DNA from: Allolobophora icterica
Taxonomy: Eukaryota > Annelida > Clitellata > Crassiclitellata > Lumbricidae
NCBI GenBank assembly: GCA_963556255.1
Contig: OY744608.1
Span: forward strand, 11,238,019 to 11,302,018
Reading direction: 5' to 3'
DNA: 64,000 bases
Under the pieces are notes generated by a model. It searched no databases. It saw nothing but the letters and a program-made list of their open reading frames with translations, and had not been told where the DNA came from. Shown here piece after piece: positions 1-23,536 of the stretch (positions within the stretch are counted from its first letter, which is position 1; the number at the start of each line of letters is the position of its first letter). The position numbers and the translations under genes were made by a program.

Positions 1-920
1 GGTGGTGGGTGGGGTGTGGTGGTGGGGGTGGTGGGTGTGCAGGGATTGAAACTTATAACCCCGGGCAACGCCGGTAATCCAGCTAGTATACTAATATTTG
101 AGGAAATTCTCCTCTCGATTTCTTTGGCGTGGCAGTGCCCTCTCCATCTCAGTTATTGGTGGCACGTGTCCCAGCTGTCCACCAAGATTCTACGCCTATT
201 CTCATGTTATAAAACGGTGTAGCCATTTTGTACCACCTTTTCACGGCTCTACGCAACTCGGCCTCGGCAGATATCCGATGCCTTCCCATTGTGTAGCTAC
301 CATACGTTAGCGGCAACTTCTTGTTTGATGGGTGGAGAACAGTCGATTGACAGATCTGGCAATGATACACGGAAGCTGGGATTTTCATAAGCTGGCTACG
401 AAGCGCAGTTGAGGAAACCTTCAGGCCCCTACCTCTCAGTATGTGCCCAAACGAGCTTTTTATTGGGCTCTTAGCCAATCAAGTCCTTGCCGGTCACCCA
501 GTCAATTGTAAACTGTTTCTCGGTTGAGTCAGTGAAATTGCAACGAAAGTCTCCCAGCAGTCATTCGTTGGTTGGCAAGTAAGATGACACAATGGGACAG
601 GGCAGCCGAATGTTTAGAGCGCTCGGCCTAAAACGTCAGATTCTTGTGTGGGCCAGGAATACTCCGTCGCTCAGCGAAAAACCAACGTATGAGGGCGTTT
701 AAGGTTATGCTCTCTAATCATGTCTAATGTCACGGAAACACACGACTACCTCATCGAACCCTCTAATATTTCACTCTATTTTATTAATCGTAAAAAATTG
801 TATAACATATGAAAGAAAAGACTCAATAGGTTGGTTTCATATATGTATATACGGCAATGGCCAACATGTATTAATATTTACAATATTTTAATGCTGACAT
901 GTTGGCATTTCTATTTCTAG
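1..920 (+). other. Intron 2 of inhibitor gene PIN-A (paralogous intron block)
   Basis: There is no coding exon here. Bases about 220-480 resemble 16520-16790 and 40915-41080 (TGTAGCCATTTTGT..., GATGGGTGGA...). A tRNA-like stretch near 595-645 and the following CTCCGTCGCTCAGCG segment match 16890-18130 and 41900-42230. The block is therefore the same intron seen in PIN-B and PIN-D, ending at the exon 3 acceptor. The exons upstream of it lie outside the window. Confidence 0.6.
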
Positions 921-961
921 TGGATATCAAACGTGGAGGTTTTCCACAAGTACTTGGAATG
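921..961 (+). CDS. PIN-A exon 3
   Basis: It sits between the acceptor CTATTTCTAG and the donor GTAAGT. At 41 nt it is one codon longer than its paralogs (38 nt). After two bases completing a split codon it reads DIKRGGFPQVLGM. The FP-x-V-x-G core is the start of the inhibitor domain. Confidence 0.75.
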
Positions 962-3900
962 GTAAGTATACGCAGCATTTCAATCTATTTCAAAAATGTT
1001 TCCGTGTAATACTAAAATTTCTAAGCAATTTGCTTTCAGTTCAATGTCTTCTGCTCTTATCACCCTTAAATACGATACAAAACCAGGATTTAAAAGAGTT
1101 GTATTCAAGGGCCTGCGGAATAGAGATAGAGAAAGAACAAGGAAGTCATTTCGTTGGATGCTAAGCAACCAATTTCAGAAAGTTGGGTCGATCAGAGTGG
1201 AGCTTCTATGCTGCACAGCAGGAAGTTCGAGCCAAAGAGAATACCAGGTTGCTCTGTGCAGCACAGCAAATAAATATAGGGTATGGAATGGATGAGTCGG
1301 AGACACGCAACTATGTGACATAACTTTCGAGACGCCAGAAATGGGATTGTTAATAAAAACAGGTCTGAATGACGTTATGTGATACAAAACTCCTTAACTC
1401 TGAGTGTTTGTGCATCGGCAACCAGTGCAATTCCTCCAAAATGGAGTTCGAAATCATGCCCAAACATCAGCCGAACAGCAAATAAATACAAGCCAAAAGA
1501 ATTGCATTTTCCAGGGATTCAGAGAACCTACATTTTAATACAAGTACATGTATCTTATTGAAAAATGTCTACGAAGTTGTAGTTTGCCACCTATTTTGTC
1601 ATGAAATCGCAAGATAACGACAGAAGAAATCGATCGCCAGTTTATGTCGAGCTAAGAAAGATACAGAAAGTCGCAAGCGAATACGCGAATAAACGCTGAA
1701 ACGCTACGCGTGTAATTCGTATCCAATCCTTTGTACAAGAAGAATGGACCTATAGTCAAATGCCGTTTGCAACAGGAAATCACTTACTAGTGTGTGTTAT
1801 GACGAATTTGGAGTCGGAGAGGTTATCTGGTGAGCGTCGCCCGAATTTCTTGAACATTCAAGACTAGGAAATGTGGGTTACTTTCTAATGCAAGCATTGC
1901 ATGACATGGAACTGATTGACCGGATAGAGCAGTTGTCATAACGCACCACGGATCGATAGTCGCAGCTATGGATGAAACTGCGTGCTCATTCAACGGGTCC
2001 ATAGTTACTTCTCCGTCTTACATATCTAACCCTGACCTACAGTTGCTTTATGCAACTTCAAATTAGCAGTGGCGCATCCGTGTTGAACTGTGACCACTCC
2101 TAACGTGACGAAAGTGGGGAGTAATGTGGTGAAACCGGGCTGGACTAAGTTACCAGGATGACTACCAACCCGATCTGAAGATCCGAACTCTATCCGTAGG
2201 GTGTCGGCTTTGCCTGTCGGGTCAAAGACTCAGAAGACTCGGTAGTTTTACAGACGCGTCGGTTCGCAGCTTTAAAGAATTCCACACGAATTCTGATTAG
2301 TGGTCGTATATTAATCCAGGGAATCAGAACTCAACAGCAAGATCAAACTCAAACGATCGGAACACAACGACAATCGCAATTATCGCAAGTATCTCTCAGA
2401 GATCCATAAAGAATAAATCCAATGATTCACAACTTAAAGCGACACTAAGTTCTCAAGTTCGCAGTTCGACGATAAAAACAAGTTCGCAGTTTGACGATAA
2501 AACTAAGTTCACACTTCGCAATTCGAAGAATAGGCACAATTCGCAACTCGACAATACGACAAAGTTATCGCTATCGTAATTAGCAAACTCAATACGACAA
2601 TATCCACGTGAAGAACTAAAGAATCAGACAAACTTCTTGTCAGAAATACCTTATGCCGAAACTCTATCTCTCTCATCAATCCCAGAATCTAACTAAGTGT
2701 CCGAACATGTGGCGTCATACATGTGTCTCTTCTGCACATGACTTCGCATCTCTCTCGCTGACTTCTCTCTCTCCCTTTAGATAGGTGTCCCAATGTTTTA
2801 TGTTCGATATGTTTTATGTTCGATGTTCGATGTTTTCTGTTTATTATTCGATGTTTTGTGTTTTTGTTCGATGTTTTATGTTCGATGTTTTATGTTAGAG
2901 GTTCGATGTTTCATGTTCGATGTTCTATGTTTTATGTTCCATGTTTTATATTATATTTTTGATGTTTTATGTTTTATTTTCGATATTTTATGTTTTATAT
3001 TCGATGTTCAATGTTTTATGTTTTATGTTTTTTGTTCGATGTTTTATGTTTTATGTTCGATGTTTTATAAAAAAAACAAAAATGGGGGCGAGACACAAAG
3101 TGGCGGACCTACCGCTATAACAAAATCTCTACATCAACACAACAGTCAAATCTTAGTAGAATATCACATTCTTTGGATGATTCTCGTGTACGATGTTGAT
3201 TCAGACATTTGTTTTTAGATTGCAGACTTGTGGATTTCAGACTTGTGACATTTACACTTACATTTTTTATCTTGTAATGAATGTTTTGGACTCGAATGAT
3301 AAAAGCCATTATAAAAAGAGCAAAATTTAACCGAAATTTACAAGTTCTGTAAGTGTTCACGTTGCTTTTCTATTTACAGACTCTAGCACAAGCCAAATAC
3401 GAAATTGGTAAAAACATTCCCGGAGTCCTCGTAAGTCACAGTTTAGACGTTTAGGCTATACACATTCGGCAACTAATGCAGTTTCAGCTAATTATTCTCA
3501 ATTATAAATAAATTGGCAATTTCCTTGTTGTATTTAGGTATGCATATAGCAGTCCACTGTATAGCGCCGTTCTAGTAACTCACAAGGGCGTCCCCGCACG
3601 GTTGCCCAGGAGTCACACAACAAATGTTTTTTTTAAATCGAACAGAAAATGTTTGCGGGAATGTTAACGATACCAGTGATAGCATGCCTACTGGCAGAGT
3701 TTTTCAGAGCCACAGAGGAAAGTGGAGCCCAGCTAGGGCCAACGCTATAGAGCGCGGGACTATGAACTGGACGTGGGAAGTCGAACGCAGCCGGCCGAGG
3801 TCGGGACAGCCTGAAATCGGTATATGGTAGACCACTTGTATAGCGCCCTTCCAGTAACTAGGAGTCAACCCAAAACTGTGTTTTCAGTCGAGCAGAAACG

Positions 3901-5330
3901 TTTCCTGGACTGGAAGATATATAAGTAATACGATAACCAGTTTCAAATTGTTCCAGAGAGACGGGCCCACATGAAAAAGGCGCCTCAAGCTCGGGCCGAC
4001 CTGTGAGATTGGGGTTCTATGAACTGGTCACAGAGATCGCATACTGCCGTCAGTGGCTGGGATAGCCTGATATCGGTGTAAGGAGCTCTGAGATGTAGTC
4101 TGATGCCGAGCCAGCGATCGAAGCCCGGCCCATGAGGAGCAGTTTCCTTGTTGTAGTTTTTCCTTGTGCAAAACATAGCTTAATCGCAAGGTAACTTTCG
4201 TAGTAAATATTGTCAAACAACCGATAGCTATTCGCAGCACATAATTATTGTGAAACAAACGCTAGGTATTTCAACATTAAATGCCCTGAACCGGCAATAG
4301 GCCTACGGAATGCATTGACACCAATGACACTACAACATTCGACGTTTGTCCAGTTTACAGTTCTTTAAAAAATACTACGTAACTTATGATAACAAACGAC
4401 TTTAATTTGCACTCAGCTGTATATTTGAGATAGGTTTCATTTTTGCTTAGTAGATCATGTAGGCCCTATATGAAGTAATTATTTTTAAGTTAAGATTTTT
4501 ACTAGTCGTTTAATTGACAACCTAAACTTTTCTTCGTCGCCAGCGGTAGCCTACTGCTTGTAAATTTTTGACCCTATTTAAGCAGGACTTCGGTCCATTC
4601 TGTGTCTGTGGTTTGTTCTCCAATACCTGCTAATATTTTATGTCAAACTGTATTTTCTTTCGTCGCTATTTTGGATCAAGAAACGAAGAATGTGATGCAG
4701 GCTACAAGACCATACACATAGAATGTATACACTATACAGACCATATAAAGTAAATAAATATAAAGTAACGATATAGGTCAGTTGCATTAATGCGACTCCA
4801 TAATCAAGTTATTTAGTTGTCAGATGGTTGTCAAGTAGCTGTTAAGTACGATAGGTGTTACGTAGCGCGGAATATAAACAAACCACACTGTATGTTGCGC
4901 ACAGAGCAAACACGTTTTAATGACGGCTGTCGTCCGATGTGGCACTTATTAGCTATAATGGTGAACGCGCCCCATATAGGAATCTATATAGTATGTGACA
5001 ATGCACTTCAACCTCGATAGTGGACTAAGTTTATTTTGAGTATGCATATTATTAGACTCAACGAAATGCTAACATAAACGGATACATGCATGTATTTGGA
5101 AAATTTCGTCTTCTTTGCAATGTACGTGGCAGTTTCAGCAATTCTCACATCCTTCACCCCTGTTAAAGTTTCAAGTCTGGCTAACCGATTCTTAGAGTAA
5201 AATACAGTTTGATTTCTCATTGTAGTTTGAGGTGTTTGTGAAAAAACCGCCTACGTCATTCACCAGAGCTACACTCGTTGTAAACGACAATGGCATCGTT
5301 GTTAATAGTCCGGTATATCTGACTGTATGA
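921..5330 (+). CDS. PIN-A: potato inhibitor I / eglin-like protein, 3' part of gene (exons 3-5)
   Basis: Join 921-961, 3380-3430, 5226-5330. Exons 1-2 lie left of the window. Exon phases match the other copies: exon 3 enters in phase 1, exon 4 is in phase 0, and exon 5 runs to TGA. The encoded segment reads GGFPQVLGM, then TLAQAKYEIGKN, then FEVF...VNDNGIVV. This is the order helix, loop, strand of the I13 fold, with no cysteine. The loop is about four residues shorter than in PIN-D, and the P1-P1' region is missing. The copy may therefore be non-inhibitory or a dying gene, even though its splice sites and frame are intact. An AATAAA lies at 5352-5357. Confidence 0.7.
962..3379 (+). other. 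Intron 3 of PIN-A
   Basis: Bases about 1080-1390 match 18540-18900 and 29700-30000, an old LINE-like piece. Bases 1780-2100 match 19570-19790, 33000-33240 and 43195-43260. The tRNA-like element present there in PIN-B, -C and -D is absent here near 1990. Bases 2340-2640 are rich in AGTTCGCAATTCGACGATAA-like words, and 2793-3070 is a simple repeat listed separately. No exon was found. Confidence 0.55.
2793..3070 (+). repeat. Degenerate TTCGATGTTTTATG tandem repeat
   Basis: About 280 bases are built from repeats of ATGTTTTATGTTCGATGTT. They produce open frames rich in Phe, Cys, Met and Tyr that have no gene character. It lies in intron 3 of PIN-A and is absent from the paralogous introns. Confidence 0.85.
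3380..3430 (+). CDS. PIN-A exon 4
   Basis: It is 51 nt between TATTTACAG and GTAAGT, in phase 0. It encodes TLAQAKYEIGKNIPGVL, the amphipathic helix of the I13 fold. It aligns codon for codon with exon 4 of the other three copies. Confidence 0.75.
3431..5225 (+). other. Intron 4 of PIN-A with two LINE 3'-end fragments
   Basis: The segments 3540-3810 and 3830-4160 are two tandem versions of one repeat. Each begins with CACTxxTATAGCGCC and contains a stretch ending in GAGGAGCAGTTTCCTTGTTGTAG. Single versions lie at 20590-20880 and 34050-34390 in the same intron of PIN-B and PIN-C, so the insertion predates the gene duplications. The remainder (4300-5225) aligns with 20980-22490. Nothing coding was seen. 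Confidence 0.55.
5226..5330 (+). CDS. PIN-A exon 5 (loop-deleted)
   Basis: It has acceptor CATTGTAG, 34 codons and TGA. It reads FEVFVKKPPTSFTRATLVVN, then DNGIVVNSPVYLTV. Against PIN-D, TKDFEG before NRVRLFV is replaced by SF before TRATLVV. The acidic P1' residue and the scissile region are lost. The arginine ladder supporting the loop is also reduced to a single Arg. Confidence 0.7.
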   Translation, partial: FEVFVKKPPTSFTRATLVVNDNGIVVNSPVYLTV

Positions 5331-6480
5331 AGATGAGAAAACAAAGGAAAGAATAAAGAAGTTCAGAACAAAAGAAAGAACTCTTCCAGCAATTACGAAA
5401 TTAAACTTCTGACACTTAGTCTTCCATTAATGTTCCACTGAATCGCATTCGAAGCAAAATTGAAAATATTTAAATGACTTTCTCATAAGTAAAACATTCA
5501 CTGACTTGGAAGTTTCTACAATTTTGCTTCAACTATTGTAGTAAACATCAAAAAATATTGCAAATATACGAAAAAAGGGCCTACTGCAATCGTATGTGTA
5601 AACTCAGTGTTTCCCAGCGCAGTAAAAAAAACAATAAGCAGTGCTAAGAAACTCTTATGCGGGGCCTACTCTTGATTATGAGTTTACCATGAAATAGCCA
5701 TTTTGCATGTTACATGGAAAATTTATGTGTTTACTTATAATCCATTGAATTTAATTAGAAATTTGCCTAAATGTGGTGTTGTAACCTAAAAGAACTCAGC
5801 AGTTACATGCAATAGGTCTAGAACAATTCCACTGGTTATGCTGTTATTTTCTGTTTCGTGCTATAACAGAACATGCACATTATTTAGAACTACCATTAGA
5901 GGAGTTTCACTTCGCAGGGAAAAAGATGGCTGTCACGTAGCTGTTAAATACGATAGCCATTAAGTTCCGCGGTAGACAAACAAACCACACCGTATACGTT
6001 GCACACAGAGCAAACAACACTATTGAACAACGTCTGCCGTCCTATGTAGAGCTTACCAGCTGTAACCGCGCCTATAAAGCTTTTCGTTGAGATGGCACTG
6101 GCGTTGTAGGCTGAATTGTCTCTCCTCCCTCAATTCCATGCTACATACACGTAAGACAGTGCATAGGCAGAGTATTGCCACACATCGCAACACAATTGAT
6201 CAAGCCGATGCTGGCCGTGCTCGACGACAGCGTTGTTCGTTCAATGTAGGCCTACACCCGAAGCATAGTAATTTGAACTAGGTCCATTGTTTGTTAGTTC
6301 ATGTTTCACAACACTGTGTCAAAAAGATGATTAGCGTCGCTCTTCTCGTTTTTCCAGCCTTAGCACTGGCACTGCCAGAGTACGAACAGTGGCGAGGTCC
6401 ATTATGCCAGGTTCATTTTTATTTATTAGCAATCCATGGGAGTGATTACACACATACATGTACGCTGATATGCACACATG
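5331..6480 (+). other. 3' flank of PIN-A
   Basis: The segment begins with the 3' UTR-like sequence seen after every exon 5 (GAAAGAACTCxTCCAGCAATTA near 5375). It then carries CTTCCATTAATGTTCCACTGAATCGCATTCG near 5415, also seen after the other copies. Bases 5890-6100 resemble the block 4800-4990 (GATGGTTGTCAAGTAGCTGTTAAGTACGATAG). No gene was recognised. Confidence 0.5.
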
Positions 6481-6482
6481 TA

Positions 6483-8675
<2,193 letters not shown>

Positions 8676-9095
8676 TCGTTATCATCTTCCATTAATGTTC
8701 AACTGAATCGCATTCGGAACCAAATTGAAAATGTTTAAATGACTTTCTTTTTTCATAGAAAAACTTGGAACTTTTGAACTTTTGCTTCAACTCTTGTATT
8801 ATAACATCTAAAATTGATGATCTTCCATTTTCGTTCAACTGAATCGCATTCGGAAGTAAATTCAAAATGTCTAAATGACTTTCTTTTCTGAAAAATAAAC
8901 ATTCACTGACTTGTAACTTTTTAAATTTTGCTTCAACTCTTGCATTTTATTATCTAAAAATTAACACAACTCTATGAACTCGGTGCTAAAAACGATGAGC
9001 TGTGGAAGAAACTCACATGCAGGGCTTACTCCTGATTGTACTTTGCATGTAACATGAAAATTTATGTCTACATTATCCACTGAATTTGATATTAG

Positions 9096-9098
<3 letters not shown>
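8676..9098 (+). other. Duplicated 3'-flank fragments
   Basis: Two successive versions of the CTTCCATT...TTCAACTGAATCGCATTCGG motif (about 8690 and 8822) belong to the sequence family found downstream of each exon 5 (5410, 22690, 36070, 45540). No exon 5 body was found here. The second version ends in the TGTATTGCTATG-like region and runs into a tetranucleotide repeat. Confidence 0.5.
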
Positions 9099-9128
<30 letters not shown>

Positions 9129-9302
9129 TGTATGTATGTATGTATGTATGTATGTATGTATGTATGTATGTATGTATGTATGTATGTATGTATGTATGTA
9201 TGTATGTATGTATGTATGTATGTATGTATGTATGTATGTATGTATGTATGTATGTATGTATGTATGTATGTATGTATGTATGTATGTATGTATGTATGTA
9301 TA
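9099..9302. repeat. (TATG)n microsatellite
   Basis: About 51 near-perfect TATG units. All frames across it are open but meaningless. Confidence 0.97.
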
Positions 9303-11851
<2,549 letters not shown>

Positions 11852-13986
11852 CCCTTCGTCGGGCGGAAAAAAAACTATACAACTAAGGGCGTGGGGTCAA
11901 TTTTGACCCCACAGTAGTTATCATGTAATTCGAATAAAATAAGCACATAGATTGCACGAGAAGGTCATTATTATTATTATTCACTGAAATGTCATTATTT
12001 GTTGTACTTCCTCATGACGAGACGTCATAAAATGACGTCATGGCATGACGTTACGTCATGATGTCATGACGCCACATGCAACAAAAGGCTTGTAATACTG
12101 TTCTTACCCTAATGTTTAGCGCCCTCAATAAAATATAATGACGCTTCCTCATGACAACACGTCATGACGTGACGTCATGACGTGTTGTCATGACATGGTG
12201 TCATGACATGACGTCACGTCATGATGTCATGACGCCACATACAAACATAGGCTTGTAATGCTGTTCCTACCCTAATATTCAACACCCTCAATACAATATA
12301 ATGACGCTTTCTCATGACATGACGTCATGACATGACGTCATGACGTGGTGTCATGACATGACGTAACGTCATGATGTCATGACGCCACATACAAACATGG
12401 ACTTGTAATACTGTTCTTACCTTAATGTATAGGCTAGTGCCCTCAGTACAATGAAATGACGCTAGAATGAACATAGGAGACTGCTAGGAGCTTAGGAAAG
12501 TATTTCATCAATCAGCAGAGAGACATGTCTGACAGAAGATTTGACAGTGGACAGTGCACTCATTCATATGACATGCCTTGCACACAGCCGTGGCTTTTTT
12601 TGTCTGTCTGGGACAAACTTGGCAGCAACCTCATTTCTTTGGAGGTTCCAGAGTGTCGTCTAACAGTCATCCTCTAATAAGCCCATGCTGAGTTGCATCG
12701 CTGTTCCTGTAGCTCTTGGCAAAGATCTTTTTTCCAGCTTCTTGATGACGCTGTCTCACTGGAGCTTTGTCCACATTCAATTTCTCATGAAGGACGTAAG
12801 CCTGAAGTGCCGGAATATCCAGCAGGTTGCAGAACGGCACTGCCTGCCGAAGGCTGGTTGAGAATTTCGTGCTGAATCATCTGGTCAGCCTAATCAACTA
12901 CTTTGGTCTTGTTGTAGAAGTTGATAACCTCTGGAAGCTTCCTTGGTGTTTTGATAAAAGTTCCTTTGGAGATGTGCATAGTCAACAAGTCGATGACCAG
13001 TTGTAAGAAAGCAATGACAAGTCGCCGGTCTCATTGAACCCAACAAAGGATGAGTACAATCTCGCGCCCTCAGGGAGAAACAAATTTTTTAGGCAAATCT
13101 ACTCGATTAGTACGAATAGTACCAACCAAAGTAGATTTCTTTATCTTCAGAACATCTGTAGCTATGGCCAGCGAGGTGCAACAGTTATCAGTGGTAATGT
13201 TGCGACCTCCACATTCAAGAAGGTATATGAGCTGACGTTCAATGTTTCCTCCCAGATCTTTGGTTGAAGCTGCATCAGGGCTCTCTTTGCTGCAATAGGG
13301 CCTATATGCTGGCATTGTACACGTACTTCGTTTCAGCATCGCAGCACATCCAAAACTTTATGCCGTATTTTGCCGGCTTTGACGAATTTTGTACGGATTT
13401 TGCACCGACCTGGATATGGAGCGAGCCTTTCGCCAATTGTCAGGAATGGCCCTGGATCATAGGCGTAATTTGTGGGGGTACGAGGGGTACCCGTACCCTA
13501 CCCATTGTTTGGACTGGGGGTACCGTACACCCACTTTTTGAACATCAGTCAATATCTTATTATTGTACCTTCCCAGAGATTGCAGTCTCGGCCTTGCTTC
13601 GTATATGCAAAAAACTGGTACCCCCCACTTTTTAAACCAAAGTTGCGCCTCTGCCCTTGAATCATTGCACCTTGAGCGTTGTGTAAAGAGTAACAATAAA
13701 TAAGGAAGTAAAATTGTGGGCAATGTGCAACTTTAGACTGTCAAATGAGAAAGAAACATCAATAATCAGTAATGGGGTCAAAAATGACCCCATGACCTTA
13801 AGTGTATAAATGTCGTGTAATTTTTTGTCCATCTAAAATTCGCATGCAAACTCAACTGGAATACGTAGAGACAACCAATGCAATAATTCTCGTGAAAATT
13901 CACGGTAGCCATTTCAGTTTTTGATATCGAACCATAGTTTGATAATGCGCTCTGGGGTCATTTTTGACCCCACGCCCGACGAAGGG
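11852..13986 (-). mobile_element. Decayed piggyBac element flanked by TTAA
   Basis: The ends are exact 14-base inverted repeats, CCCTTCGTCGGGCG and CGCCCGACGAAGGG. Each is bordered by the piggyBac target TTAA (11848-11851 and 13987-13990). Subterminal hairpins GGGGTCAATTTTGACCCC (left) and GGGGTCATTTTTGACCCC (right) match each other. The minus strand holds a broken transposase. RNITTDNCCTSLAIATDVLK, KKSTLVGTIRTNR (about 13210-13100) and the terminal cysteine region GCCQVCPRQTKKA...CKACHMNEC (about 12630-12550) are piggyBac hallmarks. An insert of other repeat DNA (about 13460-13680) and the palindrome array (12008-12470) sit inside. Confidence 0.9.
12008..12470. repeat. Three tandem about 140-163 bp units packed with TGACGTCA palindromes
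   Basis: Units begin at 12008, 12147 and 12310. Each starts with xCTCATGAC, contains a run of overlapping ATGACGTCATGACG words, then a non-palindromic part (GCCACATxCAACAxAGG ... CCCTCAATAxAATATAATGACGCTT). The 8-base palindrome TGACGTCA is the classical CREB/ATF site and recurs several times. Its role here, if any, is unknown. The array lies inside the piggyBac copy. Confidence 0.9.
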
Positions 13987-13990
13987 TTAA

Positions 13991-14270
13991 CTTCTTACAA
14001 AGGGTCTGTACAGATAATGATTATGACAACTATGCCAACGACGACGTTGATGATGACGAGGAACAAGATAAGGGTGAACTTAGTATGAGTTGCCTCCTCT
14101 TAAATTTAAGTCTGGCTACGTCCTTGCCTGTGGTACTATTTTTTTGTCAAAGCTATTATCTAACGCACCCTGCAAGAAATGAATTATATAACACCAGACT
14201 GTGTGCAAACGCCCTCATAAAAGAGATAAATTAGATAGCACAATCCTTTTTCAAAACATTATTTGACATA
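13991..14270 (+). other. Short unassigned spacer
   Basis: No gene was found. It starts with the right-hand piggyBac target site. From about 14110 (GTGGTACTATTTTTTTGTCAA ... CTGCAAGAAATGAATTATATAACACCAGACTG) it matches 63140-63260 and 26340-26420, the far-upstream part of the inhibitor promoter block. Confidence 0.5.
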
Positions 14271-14279
14271 TATATATAT

Positions 14280-14600
14280 AGGCCTACTACACATTGCATT
14301 CAATCGAAGAAATGCAAGTGAGCTCCTTCCTGTCATGTTTAGATCGCATTTAATGCATATCTATAGGGTAAGTGATTTCACGTATGTTGCATTCATCATC
14401 GAATTTGTAACGTAGGCATATATCCAAAACAGAAGTTCATTAGATTTAAGAGATTAATATTTCTGAGTCTATCGATTGGAATAGGCTATTACTCAACTGT
14501 GCACAACTGCACATAATTTCCGATGGCCATCAAACGCCATAAATTCTTCTCGTGAAAATTCCCTTACGATGCTCGTCCTGTAGAATCTTCCAAACCTTGA
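14280..14600 (+). promoter_or_regulatory. Relic inhibitor promoter cassette
   Basis: This is an incomplete copy of the promoter block found just before each exon 1. It has CATTCAATCGAAGAAATGCAAxTGAGCTCC (14297), TTTAATGCAT, then CCGATGGCCATCAAACGCCATAAATTC (14520-14547). The TATA box is altered to CATAAAT. It is followed by ACGATGCTCGTCCTGTAG, an ATG with a stop three codons later, not exon 1. The same relic lies at 63290-63560. Confidence 0.6.
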
Positions 14601-14729
14601 AACCTTAGTCTCTTATCATTACTACTGCAATTCAACAGAACCAATGATGGATACCTTTGCATTATGCAGATGCGGCAGTTTTTATCTAAATTTATTGCAT
14701 ACATTTTTATTTGAAAAATCATACGCGAC

Positions 14730-15062
14730 ACAATTGCATTCAATCGAAGAAATGCAAATGAGCTCCTAGCGTCTCTAAATCACATTTAATGCATTTCTTG
14801 GGTCAGTGGGTCCAGATAAGTATATGTTACATTTATCATGGCATTTGAAACCTAGGCATCATATCCAAATTGAGTTTCATCAGATTTTTAAGAGCATAAT
14901 ATTTATGATCTTCCATTAGATTTAAAAGCACAATATCTATGAATCGATAGATTGCTATAATAGGCTGCTACGCCATTACGCACATAATTTCCGACGGCCA
15001 TCAAACGCTATAAATTCTGCGGAAGCCTTTGACGTCCGACAGACAGATCTGCGGAAGTCGAA
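14730..15062 (+). promoter_or_regulatory. PIN-B promoter with TATA box at 15009-15015
   Basis: TATAAAT lies 54 bases before the ATG, inside CCATCAAACGCTATAAATTC. The leader then reads GACAGACAGATCTGCGGAAG up to the start codon. About 330 bases upstream are conserved with 26450-26745, 38285-38588 and 63710-63998, including GAAATGCAAATGAGCTCC, an octamer-like ATGCAAAT, and TTTCCGACGGCCATC. Conservation in four copies supports a real core promoter and short 5' UTR. Confidence 0.75.
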
Positions 15063-22601
<7,539 letters not shown>

Positions 22602-22865
22602 GAACAACGAAGGAAACAACAAAGAAATTCAGAACAGAAGAAAGAACTCGTCCAGCAATTAAGAAATTAAACTTCTGACAGTTAATCGCGATGATTTTCC
22701 ATTATCGTCCAACTAAATCGTACTCGGAACTAAATTGAAAATGTTTAAATGACTTTGTTTTCTCATAAATTAAAGTATTAAACATTCGCTGACTTTTTAA
22801 GTTATAAGGCATATACCTGCGTAACTGATTCTGTAGAGTAAATACAGTTCGATTTCTCGTTCCAG

Positions 22866-22976
22866 TTTCAGGTGATTAAGGAAAGATTGTATGACCCTGG
22901 GGACTGGCGTTCTAACAGAGTTAGGCTAATTGTCGACGACAATGGCACCGTTAGTGATATTCTGGAAAGAGGATAA
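22866..22976 (+). CDS. Second, tandemly duplicated exon 5 of PIN-B
   Basis: It has acceptor CTCGTTCCAG, 36 codons and TAA, 375 bases after the first exon 5. It reads RLYDPGDWRSNRVRLIVDDN, giving P2-P1-P1' as P-G-D. The downstream sequence (AACAAAGGAAACAACAAAGAAATTCAG) is duplicated as well. It could be an alternative terminal exon or a leftover of an exon duplication. It remains open and keeps its splice site. Confidence 0.7.
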   Translation, partial: FQVIKERLYDPGDWRSNRVRLIVDDNGTVSDILERG

Positions 22977-23536
22977 GAACAACAAAGGAAACAACAAAGA
23001 AATTCAGAACAGAAGAAAGAACTCGTCCAGCAATTAAGAAATTAAACTTCTGAAACTTAATTCAACTCAATCGCATTCTAAATTAGATTCAAAATGTTTA
23101 AGTGACTTTCTTTTTTTCTCATAAATTAAACATTCATTGTCTTTTAACTTTCTAAAATTTTGCTTCTATTCTTGTATTGTAACATCTAAAAGTGATACAA
23201 ATATATAAATATAGGGGTCCATTGCTATCGTTTGCGTGAGCTCAATGCTGAAAGCGATAATCTATGGAAGGAAACTCATAATGCAGTGCCTACTCTTGGT
23301 TGCAAGTTTGCGACGAAATAGCTATTTTACATGTTACATGTAAATTTATGTCCATATTATCCACTGAATTTAATTATAAATATGCTTTTTTGGATGTTGT
23401 AACCAAAATGAATTCAGTAGTCAAATGCAATATAACATAGAAAGTTCTGTTGGTAATGCTCGTGTTCTCCGTTTCATAATTTTGCATAACATGGAAAGTA
23501 TAGGCCCCTATAGCCTACTGTAGGGTTGCGTTCAGT
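22977..23536 (+). other. 3' flank of PIN-B
   Basis: It carries the same post-exon-5 sequence as the other units (GAAAGAACTCGTCCAGCAATTA; TTCAACTCAATCGCATTC; GTTGTAACCxAAAxGAATTC). No gene was seen. Confidence 0.5.

Noticed and set aside
2793..3218. 141-codon Phe/Cys/Met-rich frame
   Set aside because: It arises from a degenerate tandem repeat inside an intron and is not conserved in the paralogs.
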